Below, one piece after another: positions 43,764-55,529 of a DNA stretch of 64,000 bases. Origin of the DNA: Taxillus chinensis (lineage: Eukaryota > Streptophyta > Magnoliopsida > Santalales > Loranthaceae); NCBI GenBank assembly GCA_023512835.1, contig CM042087.1:52802765-52866764 (forward strand), written 5' to 3'. The notes under the pieces were generated by a model. The model was given only the letters and a program-made list of their open reading frames with translations, did not search any database and had not been told where the DNA came from. Made by a program: the position numbers and the translations under genes. Each line of letters begins with the position of its first letter. The stretch's first letter is position 1.

Positions 43764-45473
43764 GTTTTTTTTAACTTTTAATTACCTTTTTACCCCCACC
43801 AAAAATGCCAAAATGGGTAACCTTCCAGGAATTGTTTGGGGAGATCCGTATTCGCCTACATAGGCATTTTGAAGAGTTTCGCATGATCACTTTTGCGGGC
43901 GTGACCAGGGGCATTGACCGTCTTTTGGCAAGTTTGACTTTTTCCAACGAAAGTTGTTTTGGCCATAACTTCTTCATTTTAAGTCCGATATGAGCTCGGT
44001 CAAGTGCGTTGGTCTCGAATTTTCATCCTCCATCACCTGGTGTTGGTCTTGGGGCGCTTCAAGGACTTGTAGCAAAAGTCATTAATTTTGAACTCCCCTA
44101 TTCGTGCCAATTGTATCCATCTCGTGCCGATTGGGGTAGACCATTCCTTGGAAGTATGGGATCATTGTGGACCTGTTCAACAAGGTACATGGCATGGGCA
44201 GAAAGGTATATCAAATGGGGTTAGTATGTCCAACCCGGACAAAATAGGGTCCTACATCAGCCACACAGGCTCATAATCAAAAACACATAGCATGCATCTC
44301 AGCCACAAAAGCATATAATCCAACACATAGCATGCATCTCAGCCACACAAGCATATAATCAAACACATAGCATGCATCTCACCCACACAGCATATAATCA
44401 AACACATAGCATGCATCTCAGCCACACAGGCATATAATCAAACACATAGCATGCATCTGGATAAACAATCATTATATCAAGTATATATTCCCCTCACCCG
44501 AAAACCCCAAGGTTTCCCACGTGATCCTACAGCGGAACGAAGCCTAACGAACCACAAATATCCCAACGGCCTCTAAGTGCCCACTGCCGCACAACGAACC
44601 CCGAGAGTTCCCATACCCTGGACTCAATGTCGAATCAAAAGAAACATGCCATTGAATGCCAACATCCATATAGGAGTTCACACCTATATGGATTTACATA
44701 TATATTATAACAACAACGACAATACTCTACAAATCATCCACCATAGGGCTTAACCCTTGGAATGGGTACCGGAAGAGACAACCCCTACCTCGAAGGATCC
44801 TTCACGCTCTTGTTTCCACACCAAATGCCGTCCAACCACGGGAACCACCACGACAGCCACGATCAGGTGCTCTCTCTCCCCAATCTCCCTCTCTCTCTCT
44901 GCGACGGCCGGGCGAATGAACCCTAAAACCCCAACACAAGAGGTCTCCACCTCCTTATATAGACAAGACAACAATAAAATGACATTGTTTTGATTAAGTG
45001 AACCCCATCATCAAAACGACATAGTTTTGATTAAAACATGCTACAACCTTCCCGCATCCGGACAGACAAAATCTCCATAATTCAAACATGGCCCTTTGGG
45101 AAAAGATTATTAAAATAACAAAATCAAGGTGATGGTGCAAAAACATGGCCGCACGCCATATTGCACGTGATATCCCCATATCACGTCCAGCTCCAAATGA
45201 TGTGAAATTCTGCCCCAAGCTTCCTTGAATCATGTAGAAGGCAGACATGCAATAATCTCCTTGCACGTGATAATGCACGTGACAATGCCATTGTCATGTG
45301 CAACCTCTAAAAGCTCCCTCTTGGGCTCAAATCTTGCCTCTTGATTGCTCATCATAATACAAGGTGTTCTAGCCAATATGTGTGGGAAGAAAACTCCCTA
45401 AAACCCAAAAATTGCCACCCTAAAAGGTAAAACTGTGACTAACTTCTCACATTCTAAAACACGGGTCATTATA
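42219..45473 (-). repeat. 5' LTR of gypsy A, split by a solo LTR
   Basis: 3255 bp including a nested solo LTR (42924-44256) and its duplicated target; 1917 bp without it, close to the 1950-bp 3' LTR. It carries the same minisatellite, G-box palindromes (45162-45189, 45274-45302), a surviving ATCAAAAC/GTTTTGAT motif (45010-45031) and TATA (44955-44961, minus). The other ATCAAAAC motif (near 44974) has decayed. Confidence 0.92.
42924..44256. mobile_element. Solo LTR, Tat/Ogre-like
   Basis: 1333 bp, TGTCATCACTGG...GGTCCTACA, with a perfect 5-bp target duplication TCAGC (42919-42923, 44257-44261). It contains 'agagtcgccaccaattg' near 43001, a phrase I know from Tat/Ogre-type LTRs in many dicots. 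A T-rich core (43270-43790) holds two copies of a block of about 150 bp (near 43430 and near 43650) made of 'ttttg' units. With no internal region or second LTR it is a solo LTR left by LTR-LTR recombination. It sits in the minisatellite of the gypsy A LTR. Confidence 0.88.
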
Positions 45474-46081
45474 GCTATAGATACGTTTCTTGTATTCTCG
45501 CGATATTCCGACGCCGTCCTTAAAGTAAGACATATCCCTTTCTTTTATAGGTTGGCCTCGTAAGAAACCCTTCTCGCCAGGGGTTAAGCATGTTTCACCT
45601 TTTGATCTTCACCGTTGAAACATGTTACGCTAGCCTTGGATGACGTCCACGTGTTTCCCAGCACTTAGCGTGCTCAGAGATGCCGTATAAGTGATAACTT
45701 ACTTAAACACGATCTTCAGTGCATTTTGCATCTTCGACTAGCAACATCCTCGTAGATATATGCGCGTTGTAGCTTCACCGTTACTTCAAGCTACCTCCGA
45801 GTCTTTATCTATGAATCTTCGAGTCCGAGTCTTCGAGCTTCGTTGCCTGATGATCTTCGACCCAAAGACCTTAGAGTCATCCGATCTTCGACCTAGTAAT
45901 CTACGAATCTTTGACCCGGATCTTCGACATTGGTAAGTACATAGTTAGATTCCCTCTATGAGTTCACTCTAAGAGATCACTCTACGAAGTTATCCAACCC
46001 AATATGGATCTTCGACCCAACATCCGCTCGCTCCGCATAATGTTGACAACAATGACAACCAATAAGATCATGGGAACAACA
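45474..46081 (-). repeat. 3' LTR of copia M, proximal part
   Basis: It resumes with GCTAT and then 'agatacgtttcttgtattc', collinear with 52196-52216 of the 5' LTR. It includes the 'cttcgagtctacgac'-type repeats (45720-46020) and ends GGGAACAACA at 46081 (complement TGTTGTTCCC). The purine tract on the minus strand ('caaagggagagat') lies directly beyond. Confidence 0.9.
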
Positions 46082-46229
46082 ATCTCTCCCTTTGGAATTG
46101 TTGGTAACATATGTGAACATGCTCGAGCCTATGAACCTTCGAGGCTCTCCCCCCGAATACCTCACATTGTACTACACAGTACTCCCCTGCATACAAGACA
46201 CTTCGCTTTTCTCCTCCTTTGCCAACCAA

Positions 46230-46770
46230 TTGCAAAGAAAGAAGGGGAACCCCTATAATACCGTCAGGCATGTGGAGGGAACCGCACAAACAATCCACGT
46301 TTGTGTCTATCAAACAATTCGATGGATAGAGGTTTGGTAAGGATATCAGCGATTTATGTCGCGTGGGAACATACACCAGTTGTACATTTCCCTCTTCCAC
46401 TTGCTCTTTGATATAGTGGTAGCAATAATCAATATGCTTGGTCTTTGAATGATGAACAAGATTCTTGTTGATGTTAATCGCACTCTGGTTATCACACAAA
46501 ATATTAACAGGAAACTCCACATCCATTCCGAAGTCTGAGAGTTGTGTGTTCATTCATACAACTTGAGTACATGCAGCATGTACAGCTACATATTCAGCTT
46601 TGGCTGTGCTGCAGGCCACACTGTTCTGTTTACGGCTCAACCATGTAACACACTTAGAGCCCAGATAAAAACTGTAGCAACTAATAGAGCATCTATCATC
46701 AATATTTCCAGCCCAGTCTGCATCAGTTTATGCCTGTAGTTCAATGAAGTCCTTAGAGAGATACCATAAC
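46230..46770 (-). pseudogene. pol: copia M RNase H
   Basis: The minus strand reads NILCDNQSAININKNLVHHS, KTKHIDYCYHYIKEQVEEGN and VQLVYVPT, the usual C-terminal RNase H text of copia elements, preceded (46590-46760) by the AYTDADWAGN...GCSF..GS..V.W region with stops. The start lies near 46770 where reverse transcriptase ends. Confidence 0.85.
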
Positions 46771-46779
46771 CCCATTTCT

Positions 46780-47720
46780 AATGTACCATGTAGGTATCTA
46801 AGGATCTGTTTGATTGCCAGCAAATGAGACTCGTTAGGATCTACTTGATATCTACTTGCCTGACACAGGTTGCATCAAATCAGGTCTAGAGGCTGAAATG
46901 TATAGGAGGCTACCAATCATGCCTCAATACTCCTTCTGATTAACACTAGAGCCTTCTTGATCCTTGTATAGTTTATAGCCTGTAGCCATTGGCGTTCCAA
47001 CAGGCTTACTATCTTTCATACCATACTTCTTTAGTAGTTCTTTGGCATACTTATGCTGTGATATGAAAATCCCCCCAGATGTTTACCTTATTTGCAGCCC
47101 TAAGAAGTATGTCAGTTCTCCTACGAGAGACATTTCAAATTTATCACTCATTCTTTTTGCAAATTTTTCACACAACTTTGAGTGACTTCCTCCAAAAATA
47201 ATGTCATCTACATAGACTATGGTAGCCAACTGACCTTTGTCTGAATAGAATATAGAGATTATGATTTACAGTTCCTCTGCTGAAATTCATTGTCTTTAGA
47301 TATCCATCTAATTGGCTATACCATGCTCTGGGAGCTTGTTTCAGGCCATACAAGGCTTTCTTCAATCTGCACACATATGTCTCCTCAACAATGATCTGTA
47401 CTCCATCTGGTTGCTCAATGTATACTTCTTCTTTTAGCAAACCATTCAGAAATGCAGACTTCACATTCATTTGATAAACCTTGAATCTTTTATATGCTGC
47501 TAATGCGAGAAACATCGTGATTGTTTCCAGCCTTGCCACTGGTGCAAAAGTTTCATCCACATCTATTCTCTCAATTTGAGAATATCCCTTACATACCAGT
47601 CTAGCCTTGTTTGTAACGACCTTGCCATCCTCATTCAGTTTATTCCTGAACACCCATTTTGCGTCGATGACATTCTTGTTCTTGGGTCTAGGAACCAACT
47701 ACCATGTCTTATTCTTTTCA
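46780..47720 (-). pseudogene. pol: copia M reverse transcriptase
   Basis: From 47698 leftward: [100 protein letters not shown]. After a frameshift near 47245 the catalytic YVDD block ([12 protein letters not shown], about 47190-47225) and the SDKFEMSLVGEL.YFLGLQ block (about 47090-47150) follow. Confidence 0.88.
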
Positions 47721-47724
47721 ATTT

Positions 47725-48900
47725 GATCCAACTCCTCATTCATTGCTGTGATCCAGGCTTCGTCCTTTACTGCCTCTCCAACTGACTTTGGTTCAACTTG
47801 TGAAAGCAATGCAGTAGCTCTTGTAAATTTTCTTCTGGTAGTTACACCTGCTTTGGGATCACCAAGGATCTGATCCTTGTTATGTACACTGGACCATGTC
47901 CTCCTGGTTTTCTTGTTTGAACCTTCTCCAGGATTAGACTCTCCCTTCTCTTCCTCATCAGACTTCTCTGAGTCTGTGTCCTCATTCTTCTTTTATTTTT
48001 CATGCTCAGACTTTTCTTCTTCCCCGAGGTTCTTTTATTTCAAAGTTTGGACTCTCATCCTCAGATACATCCTTCTTCCGGTTCTCATCAACCTTAACTT
48101 CGCATGAAGTTATGACTTTTCCTAGCCTTGAAGAAATACTCTATATCCCTTTGTCTAATATGAGTATCCAACAAAAATTCTTTCCTCAGATCTGGCATGA
48201 AACTTTCCTCTTCCTTGTTCCTTTATCTTAACAAAACAAGGACTTCCAAATATTCTAAAGTACTTGGCTATTGACTTCTTCCCACACCATAATTCATAGG
48301 GTGTGTAGATCTTAAGATCTTAATCCTTTGACTATAGTCATTCTCAGTCATTCTTCTATACTTCTTGAAGTAATCCAGAGCTTCTCTCTTGTGCTTTAAA
48401 TACATAATGCAGGTTCTCCTAGTGAAATCATCCACAAACAAGATGAAATATCTCTCACTATTGAGTCCCTTGTTTCTCATAGGTCCACATACAATGTCCA
48501 AAGCTGCTTTTGAACTATACTCTTTCACTATATAATGAAGTCTGGTCTGTTTTCCATGTATGCATGCTAAGCAGACATGCTCTCTATCTTTTTTAATATC
48601 TGGGATATATTTGATAGCCTTGTAATTAACAAGTTTTCCCATATTCTTCTGGTTTAGATTTCCCAATCTTCTATGCCGGAGTTCATGCTCTTCTATCTTT
48701 GTTATATGACAACTATGGGTCTTATTTTCATCAATCACATACAAGTCCCCATTTGTCCTTCTTCTAGCTGCTACTGTGTTGCCATTCCTTCTCTTCACAT
48801 GGCAACCAGTTTTACTAAAGGTCACTTCATGACCTGCATCACACAGCTGATTGATAGATGCTAAATTGTACTTCAATCCTTCAACGTGTAGAATATCCTT
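47725..48900 (-). pseudogene. pol: copia M GAG-pre-integrase and integrase, core deleted
   Basis: MKYNLASINQLCDAGHEVTF, HELRHRRLGNLNQKNMGKLV, CLACIHGKQTRLHYIVKEYS (end of the HHCC finger) and RYFILFVDDFTRRTCIMYLK (first catalytic Asp) are present. At KILRS the sequence jumps to MNYGVG (equivalent to LYELWCGKKS in N), removing about 250 bp with the second Asp and the Glu. The tail toward 47725 has the acidic linker and the [16 protein letters not shown] block. Confidence 0.85.
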
Positions 48901-48915
48901 CAGTTTACTCTTTCC

Positions 48916-49125
48916 TCATTTGGCATACTTTAACCCATTGATTTTTAAAGAGCTATCATTGCCAAATCTTACCTTGCCAGACTTGTCTTTATTCACGTCT
49001 GACAATTTCTTTAGGTCACTAGTCATGTGACCTAAACATCCGCTATCAAGGATCCACTGTCTGTCCTTGATGTATGCTTTCAATGCAATCTCCGTAATAT
49101 GATCTACTTCCTTTCCCTTAGCCAC
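48916..49125 (-). pseudogene. pol: copia M protease
   Basis: RQWILDSGCLGHMTSDLKKL contains the DSG active site and HMT motif of copia retropepsins, followed by VRFGNDSSLKINGLKYAK. The usual 'G.G.V.(I/F)' loop is intact up to 48916, where the frame ends. Confidence 0.85.
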
Positions 49126-49199
49126 ATATACTTGTTTTACTTTAGACTTAAAGTGCTCTTCCAGTTTTACTTTACACTTGAAGTACCCCCCCCCCCCGA

Positions 49200-51447
49200 G
49201 GTGTAGCCTTTACAGTTTTCTAAGATGCTTTTTGTTTCCTTTTCTCTTGAACTTTCATAGTATTCTTCTTCTTATTTTGCTCAGGAATAAGCACTTTTCC
49301 CGAACTATGATGTTCACTCCCACACTTGTCACAAACTTCCAAGTCTACAAGTACAGCAAACTTGTTGGTCGTGGAAATAGCCTTTGGTTTCCACTAGCAT
49401 AAAGTCTCATCATGTCCCTGTTTCTGATAGTAAGTGCAGAAAATTCTAACTGGTTTCTTTCTCTTCGCGGAATATAAGCTCCTTCTAGCTGTCTTCATCT
49501 CTATTCTGGAAACTTGTATCGGATATCTCCACTAACAGAATCTTGCCATGTGACCTCACACTGCACAGTAGTAGCAATGACCCTGAAAGCTAGTGTTACT
49601 TAGCTTCTGTACATTTGGGTTCTTCTTCAGAACAGGCTTGGCCTTGATGGTTGGCTTCACGGGCTGTCCTTCTTTCCTGCGGGGCACCCGTACACTCATA
49701 GAAATGACAATTGCATTAGATTTCTTCACATTCTTGGAATGTTCAAATTTCTAAACGCATTTGGTCACTCTAGTAGTCTTGACTTCCTTCGGGTGTCTCT
49801 CCATCTTCTCATCATTTACGCCACCCTTCCCTTTCTTCTTGATTTGGGTCACAACAGTGGTCTGTGTAGGATTGTCATGAAAATTTGGATTGATATTCTT
49901 CCTATCTATCTGTAGTGCTGCCCTGGTTTTCTGATCTTGTTGTGGTGTGATGAGTGATGTGATCTAGGAATTTCCAGAGGTTGATGCTTGACTGGCTCTG
50001 TCCTTTGAAATCTTCTGCTGAAGGTCTACCAGTTCTTCTTCAAGTCATTGGATTGTGGTGTCTCTGGTGGTAAGTTCTGTGGTAATGTCATCATATATCT
50101 TGATTTGCTCCTCTAGTTTGAGCTTTTGGGTGACTATTTCCTGGTAGAACTTATTGGAGTCCTCTAGCACCTTATCTTTCTCCCCTTTGGTCTCTGCAAG
50201 CTCTCCCTTGACTTACTTGAGCTCTCCCTTGAGCTGCTTAATCTTACATCCTCTTATTCGGATCTCTTCTATTGCAAGCTCTAACTCCTCCTCCAGATCA
50301 ACTTCCTCTTCTTCTGTCTCATCCTCTTCTAAGGCAGTGTTGCAACAAAGGCATAATCTAATGAGCATTCATCCTCATCATCAGATTCAGCAATTCAGCT
50401 CATATAGTTCTTGTGTGAGCCCTTTTTCTTTTATGGAGCTGTTGGCCTCCTTGTGGAACTGCTTTGTCGGTATGATGACTTCTTCCACTTTGTATCCTCT
50501 TCATTCGAGGTTTCATCATCCGAGTTATTAGCTTTCACTTTACATTGAGATGCAAAGTGCCCCCGCTTTCTATACTTAAAACATCTTAGGAAAAGTCCTC
50601 CTTTCCCTTTTCCTCCAGCTTGTTTTCCTGCTCCACCTTTTCTAAACTTTCTAGTGAAGTAGGTTATCACCTCATATTCACCTTTTTAGCTGTCACTGTC
50701 CTCCTGTTCTTCTGAGGACTGAGCTTCTTTCTTTATTTTTAATTTTTTCATAGCCTTAAAGGCTACTTTTTTTGATTCCTTGGCTGTGAGCTAGGGTGTT
50801 GATGTAGATGGCTCTTCATAAGAGTGCAGCTTTATTTTGAATGTAGTTAGACTACACTACAGCTCTTGCAATGTCATCGTTTCCAGGTCTCAGTTGTTTT
50901 CTAGAACTTCCACCCTTGGGATGAATCTCTTGGGCAGAACTCGCAACACCTTCTGTACAATTGCATAGTTCTTCTTATTCTTGCCATGACTTCTCGTGTC
51001 ATTGACAATCTTTGTCAAACGTACAAAGAACTCCTATAAACTTTCTTGCTCCTCCATTTTGAGAGCTTCAAATCTCTATGTGTATAGTTGTAGCCTAGTT
51101 TCCTTTAGTCTGTCATCTCCTTGATAGACACTCTCTAGTCTATCCCATAAATCCTTCACAACCCTGCAGTCCATGACCTTTGCTTATTCAAAGTCTGTGA
51201 GTGCAGATGTAATAACACTCAAGGCTCTGCTATTTAGCTCATAGGTTCTTCTCTCAGCTTTTGTGGGTTCTCTGTCGTTGGTAGGTTCTATGTAACCGTC
51301 TCTGATTACCTGCTCAACATCCATACTTATAGACATGAATACAGTCTCCATTCTCGCTCTCCACATCTTGTAATTTGTGCCATCAAAAATAGGCACCCTC
51401 TTTGCGTAGTTGGAGCTGGTACTTAGTCCGCTGATAGGAATCTCCAT
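49200..51447 (-). pseudogene. gag: copia M extended Gag with coiled coil and several zinc knuckles
   Basis: From the right: MEIPISGLSTSSNYAKRVPI, FDGTNYKMWRARMET, AERRTYELNSRALSVITSAL (51447-51184), the middle of Gag with stops (51180-50680), zinc knuckle 1 CFKYRKRGHFASQC (about 50537-50580; second Cys is Tyr), then a long charged heptad-like stretch (about 50340-49990: EEVDLEEELELAIEEIRIRG, KIKQLKGELK, VKGELAETKGEKDKVLEDSN). Further knuckles follow: CYYC...GHMARFC (about 49545-49585, one stop inside) and CTYYQKQGHDET (about 49400-49440). This long coiled-coil Gag recalls SIRE/Maximus-type copia elements. A run of 12 C (49186-49197) disrupts the following frame. Confidence 0.75.
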
Positions 51448-51578
51448 TATATGTGTTTACCCAATGAATTCTTGTTTGGTCACTAAGCTATTAAGCCACA
51501 GATCTCAATAACACAAACTTATCGATCTGTGAGATCACTTCTCCATAGAGTGATAGATCTGCCTCCAGTGAGAACTTA

Positions 51579-51590
51579 GCTCTGATACGA
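51579..51590 (-). other. Primer-binding site of copia M
   Basis: The complement reads TCGTATCAGAGC, one mismatch from the methionine-tRNA type TGGTATCAGAGC, two bases inside the 5' LTR. Confidence 0.85.
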
Positions 51591-52350
51591 ATTGATATTC
51601 CTAAGATCCAAGCTAGATCAAATAGGTATATGTGTTTGTATACAGAGAGGGGGGTGAATCTGTATACTTAAAACTATTTCCTTTTAGTTTTAAGAGTAGT
51701 GTAATACTCAGAGGTATATTCAACAGATGTAGTTGGTGTTTAGGATGGTATATTAGTGTCTCATGCAATATCAGTTAACAATAGGTATGTATATGAAGAA
51801 AAAGACAAAGACACACAGATTACGTGGTTCAATCAAAGTGTTCTATTCCACGGTGGTGAGGGTGAGCTTACACCGAGTCTAATCCACTATATACTTTCAA
51901 TACGAAAGGTCTAGCCCTTGTTACAATAGGGTTAACTCTCTATCTTCTTTTAAATACAAATACAAAATAGTATTACTCCAGTAATCACTCACTATGAAGA
52001 ACTGTCTAGCATAATCTGCTCCTGCATATTCAACCGTTTACACTGCTTGACCTTCAATTACTCAGCCGAACTTACACATTGTTCGTTGAATGTATGAGAA
52101 AGGAGAATAGATTAACTCACTGTTATCTGGCTTTCAATCTTCCTCTGTCTCTCTGTGTATATTGAACGAACTACTCTACGTCTCTCTTGTATCACTACGA
52201 TACGTTTCTTATATTCTGCGATATTATGATGTTGTGCTTAAAGTAAGGCATATCCCTTGCTTTTATAGGTCGGCCTCGGTAAGAAACCCTTCTACTAGGG
52301 TTAAGCATGTTTCACCTTTTAATCTTCACCGTTGAAACATGTTATGCTAG

Positions 52351-54215
52351 CACCCGAAGGGACAAGGGGTTGGTGAGAACACCGAGAAAGGGACCTTAGC
52401 ACGGGTGCCGTTCCTAAACCATATCACACATATACTACAATCTCATTTCAAAGCATAGTACAAACACACATACATACATGTTCTTTCCCCCACGGGGTTA
52501 CCACATAGTTTTTACAATACAACAAAATAAACAAACACACACAAGGTCTTCACCTCTGGTGAACCTCCCAGCTCCTGTAAACACCTGAAACAAACAAAAA
52601 CAAACACAACAGAGGGGTGAGCAACCACGGCTCAAAGAGGGGATTATGTCTCCCCGACCCATCCCAACTCATAAACTAGTGTAGGCATGTACTCGTGTAA
52701 TGTTACATATACATATATATCACCAACTCAATCATGTACACATATTGAAATGAAAGAAAACCTCTCAGGTAATCCCAAACATTGCCTCTCAGGCACAATA
52801 TTAGCTCTCAGGCACAATATTACCTCTCAGGCACAATAGCCTCTCAGGCTCTGAACAAATCTCACCTCCCAGGTCCTCAACAGTAGCTTCCCAGGCTTAT
52901 CAAGATAGCCTCGCATGCCCACATGATCACTTGAGTTCACAACTCTTGACCAAGAGAGAGGATTCTGTAGAAGCTATTTTCTTGAAATAAAAAGTCCCGG
53001 CATTGGCTCCCCATAGCATAACTAGGATAATCTGATTTTTGGGGATTTTTTTGAGGGGTCTAACCCCACTTTCCAAAAAGTCACCACTACGAACTTTTGA
53101 AGATTTCCGGGATTTTACACTAAATCCCATTTTTCACATTTTGAAGGAGGGGGAATTAATTTTTCTAGTATTTTTCTTTGAATCCAAATGGGGGGTATTT
53201 CGTTATTTATATTACTTAAATGTGTAGATGGGTATGGGTTACAATGTAAATAGTCCAGATCGGTGAAACTTGAACTCGCTCCCAAGAACCGCACTGCCCA
53301 ACTACTCGAGACACCTGCTTCGAGACACCTTGCTCGAAGCTCTGCTCGACGTTGCTCGACACTCTAGGCTCGAGCAACATGCTCGACACTCTAGGCTTGA
53401 CGCTCCTGCTCGACACTCTGCTCGACGCTCTGCTCGAGGCTAGCCTCGAGCAGTTACCCAGTCGCGAACTGTCAACTGCGTTCTTCCCAATTTCGGCCCG
53501 AAACTCAATTATACCCATTAAATCTCCATTTTTAAGCACTAATTCATCCCACCAATGGCTTTCTAGCTCATCCTAGCCATCTTAGGCTACCAAAACAACA
53601 TCAATTCATACAAAAATAACAAAAATCGAGTTTCTCAAACTCTAGGGTTCATACTTCCAATTCCACGAATTGGGGGTTAATTAACATGTTTTAGCTACTC
53701 TAGCAAGTATAATCAACGATATAGGAGTGAGAAGAATGAATCCCTACCTCGACTTTGGCCGATTTGTGCTCTGGATCATCAATTCCTCTTTTCCCCCTTC
53801 TCTTTCTCTCTCCTATTCTCTTTCTCTCTCTAGAAAGGCAAGCACGTAAGACACTTAGGGATTTGAGTTCTTCACTGCCCTATTTATACTTTCCCACATT
53901 TAATTCATTAAAATATCAAAATTACCTTCACAGGGTCCCGACTCCAAATCGAGCCCAATTACTGTCAAAATGTTCCATTTAACGAGTACATCACTGAACT
54001 GAGGTTTGTTTTTCCAAATAAGCCTTCGAATACAAAGTCACCTAACCATACTGCAAAAATCCCAAAATTAGCTTTTCGGGGCTCCGACTCCAAATCGGGC
54101 CCACTCATAGTCAAAACTCTCTATTCGACGAATACGTCGTCGTACTGATATTCACATCCCTCGATGTGCATTCCATCACATGGCTCTCTCCCAGAACCCC
54201 AAACACGGGTCCTTA
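52351..54215 (-). mobile_element. Truncated gypsy LTR E (B-like)
   Basis: On the minus strand it starts '(tgt)aaggacccgtgtttggg' at 54215 and runs to 'caccaaccccttgtcccttc' and gggtg at 52351. The last roughly 55 bp of a B-type LTR (through GGGGCGTGACA) are missing. It interrupts the M LTR between 'gctag' and 'aagcctcagatgac', where 45632 shows the uninterrupted text. No target duplication is visible, so the insertion was trimmed later or came by another route. It carries 'cctctcaggcacaatat' repeats (52760-52920) and a CTCGA-rich cluster (53280-53455) with a perfect CTCGAG palindrome (53432-53453). Confidence 0.78.
53300..53455. repeat. CTCGA-rich repeat cluster with a perfect palindrome
   Basis: Variants of 'gctcgacactctg' repeat at 10-25 bp spacing. 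At 53432-53453 an 11-bp arm TGCTCGAGGCT is followed directly by its exact complement AGCCTCGAGCA. It lies in LTR E where A- and B-type LTRs have their CACGTG palindromes. Confidence 0.8.
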
Positions 54216-55002
54216 GAAGCCTCAGATGACATCTATGTGTTTTCTAGCAGTTAGCGTGCTCAGAGATGCCATTTGAGTGATAACTTACTTAAATGCGGTC
54301 TTCAGTGCGTTTTGTATCTTTGACTAGCCATAGTCTCATAGATATATGTGCCTTGTAGCTTTGTTGTTACTTCAAGCTACCTCCGAGTCTTTATCTATGA
54401 ATTTTCGAGTCTGAGTCTTCAAATCTTGAGAATTGATCTTCCAATTCTTCTGCTCTCTGGCTTCGAAGCTAGGTTAGAACCGATGCTCAACTAACATCTC
54501 ACTCTACGAGCCTTTAAGCTCTATGAGTCTTTAGTTTCGTGTCAGTTACAACTGCACTCTTCCTTGGCTAATCATCTTTTCACCTCAACGGATCTACTAA
54601 TCTTCGACCCTACAAGCTTCGACTCCGCAACACTGCTACTCAATGCCCAATGGGTCTTCAAGCCTGCAAGTCTTTGAGTCTTTGAAATGCTGCTCTACAC
54701 CTGCGGTCTTTGAATCTTTGACCCTGTGGATCTACGAGTCTGCGACCTTGTGTACGTTCAGTGGTGTTTCGAGCCTGCTGGCCTGATGATCTTTAACCTA
54801 GTAATCTACGAGTCTTCAACCTAGATCTTCGACATTGGTAAGCATATAGTTAGACTCCCTCTACGAGCTCACTCTAAGAGATCACTCTACGAAGTTATCC
54901 AACCCAGTACAGATCTTCGACCTAGCGTCTACTCGCTTCCACATAATGTTGCATAATGTTGACAACAATGACAACCAATAAGATCATGGGAACAACAAGA
55001 CT

Positions 55003-55529
55003 ATATGATTTTACTGGATCTTATTGAACAAGAAGTGTACAATGAATCATTTCAAGAGTGTTCCCATTCTTAGTTCGTCACGACGCACAACACTTGGAAA
55101 AATTGTCTCTCTCTCTAGCGTTGGAACTTTCAAGTTCATTTCTCAAAAGTTATTTTTTCAATGCATGGTAGAATTCTATATATTGTATTTTAGAGTTCCA
55201 GTCCTCGCTTTTTGTGAGAGTTGACAAATATTCCTGTTAAAGCATGTGAGAGATATATTTTAAGATTACAATGCATGTATGCCTACGTCTCCATCCGACA
55301 ATCTGACTTCCCACCACGATTTTGTGGAAGTAAAATGGAGGGGTTGCAGATCTATTGCAGGTCTACAAATTTGTTACCCATACTGCATGTGCATGCCCAT
55401 ATTGGTTAGATGTGTATCATTCATCTGTTGGTGGTAGTTAGCAGTCATTAATGTGACAATAAATGCGCTTGACTGTTTAGAGTAGCGCAGGAAAACTACA
55501 CAAACCCTAGCTGATGATATCGCTAAGTA
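55003..55529 (-). mobile_element. Continuation of solo LTR Q, unique-looking part
   Basis: This resumes Q after the AGACT duplication of M. I see no gene. The phrase 'gcgttggaactttcaag' (55119-55135) resembles text from other plant copia LTRs. Nothing else could be assigned. Confidence 0.5.

Larger units (their letters stand above)
26012..45473 (-). mobile_element. Ty3/gypsy chromovirus A (Tekay/Del-like), minus strand, inside the 3' LTR of M
   Basis: LTRs are 26012-27961 and 42219-45473. Target duplication is GCTAC (26007-26011) / GCTAT (45474-45478), one base decayed. Minus-strand order from the right: 5' LTR, primer-binding site (42204-42215), gag, zinc knuckle, protease DTGAS, reverse transcriptase, RNase H, integrase C-terminus with chromodomain, polypurine tract, 3' LTR. 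Gypsy B splits reverse transcriptase, and a Tat-like solo LTR splits the 5' LTR. The integrase core is deleted. The pol order (RT-RH-IN) defines gypsy, and the chromodomain points to chromoviruses. Confidence 0.9.
25400..54997 (-). mobile_element. copia element M, nearly full structure, minus strand
   Basis: M has a perfect target duplication AGACT (25395-25399 and 54998-55002). Reading the minus strand: 5' LTR 54997-51593, primer-binding site, gag, protease, integrase, reverse transcriptase, RNase H, polypurine tract near 46082, and a 3' LTR that is cut in two by gypsy A (46081-45474 and 26011-25400). LTR ends are TGTTGTTCCC ... GAATATCA. A truncated gypsy LTR (52351-54215) lies in its 5' LTR. 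Coding frames carry many stops and part of the integrase is deleted. Confidence 0.9.
51593..54997 (-). repeat. 5' LTR of copia M, split by gypsy LTR E
   Basis: Complement TGTTGTTCCCATGATC...AGGAATATCA. Without LTR E it is about 1540 bp, equal to the K LTR. The segment 54240-54930 is dominated by variants of 'cttcgactct/gagtcttcga'. The AGACT duplication follows at 54998-55002. Confidence 0.9.

Noticed and set aside
43606..43863. Phenylalanine-rich open frame
   Set aside because: Translation of TTTTG repeats in the core of a solo LTR.
49186..49197. Run of 12 C in the gag-protease region of copia M as a possible programmed frameshift site
   Set aside because: The surrounding frame already has many stops, so a simple slippage indel is more likely; other family copies would be needed to argue otherwise.
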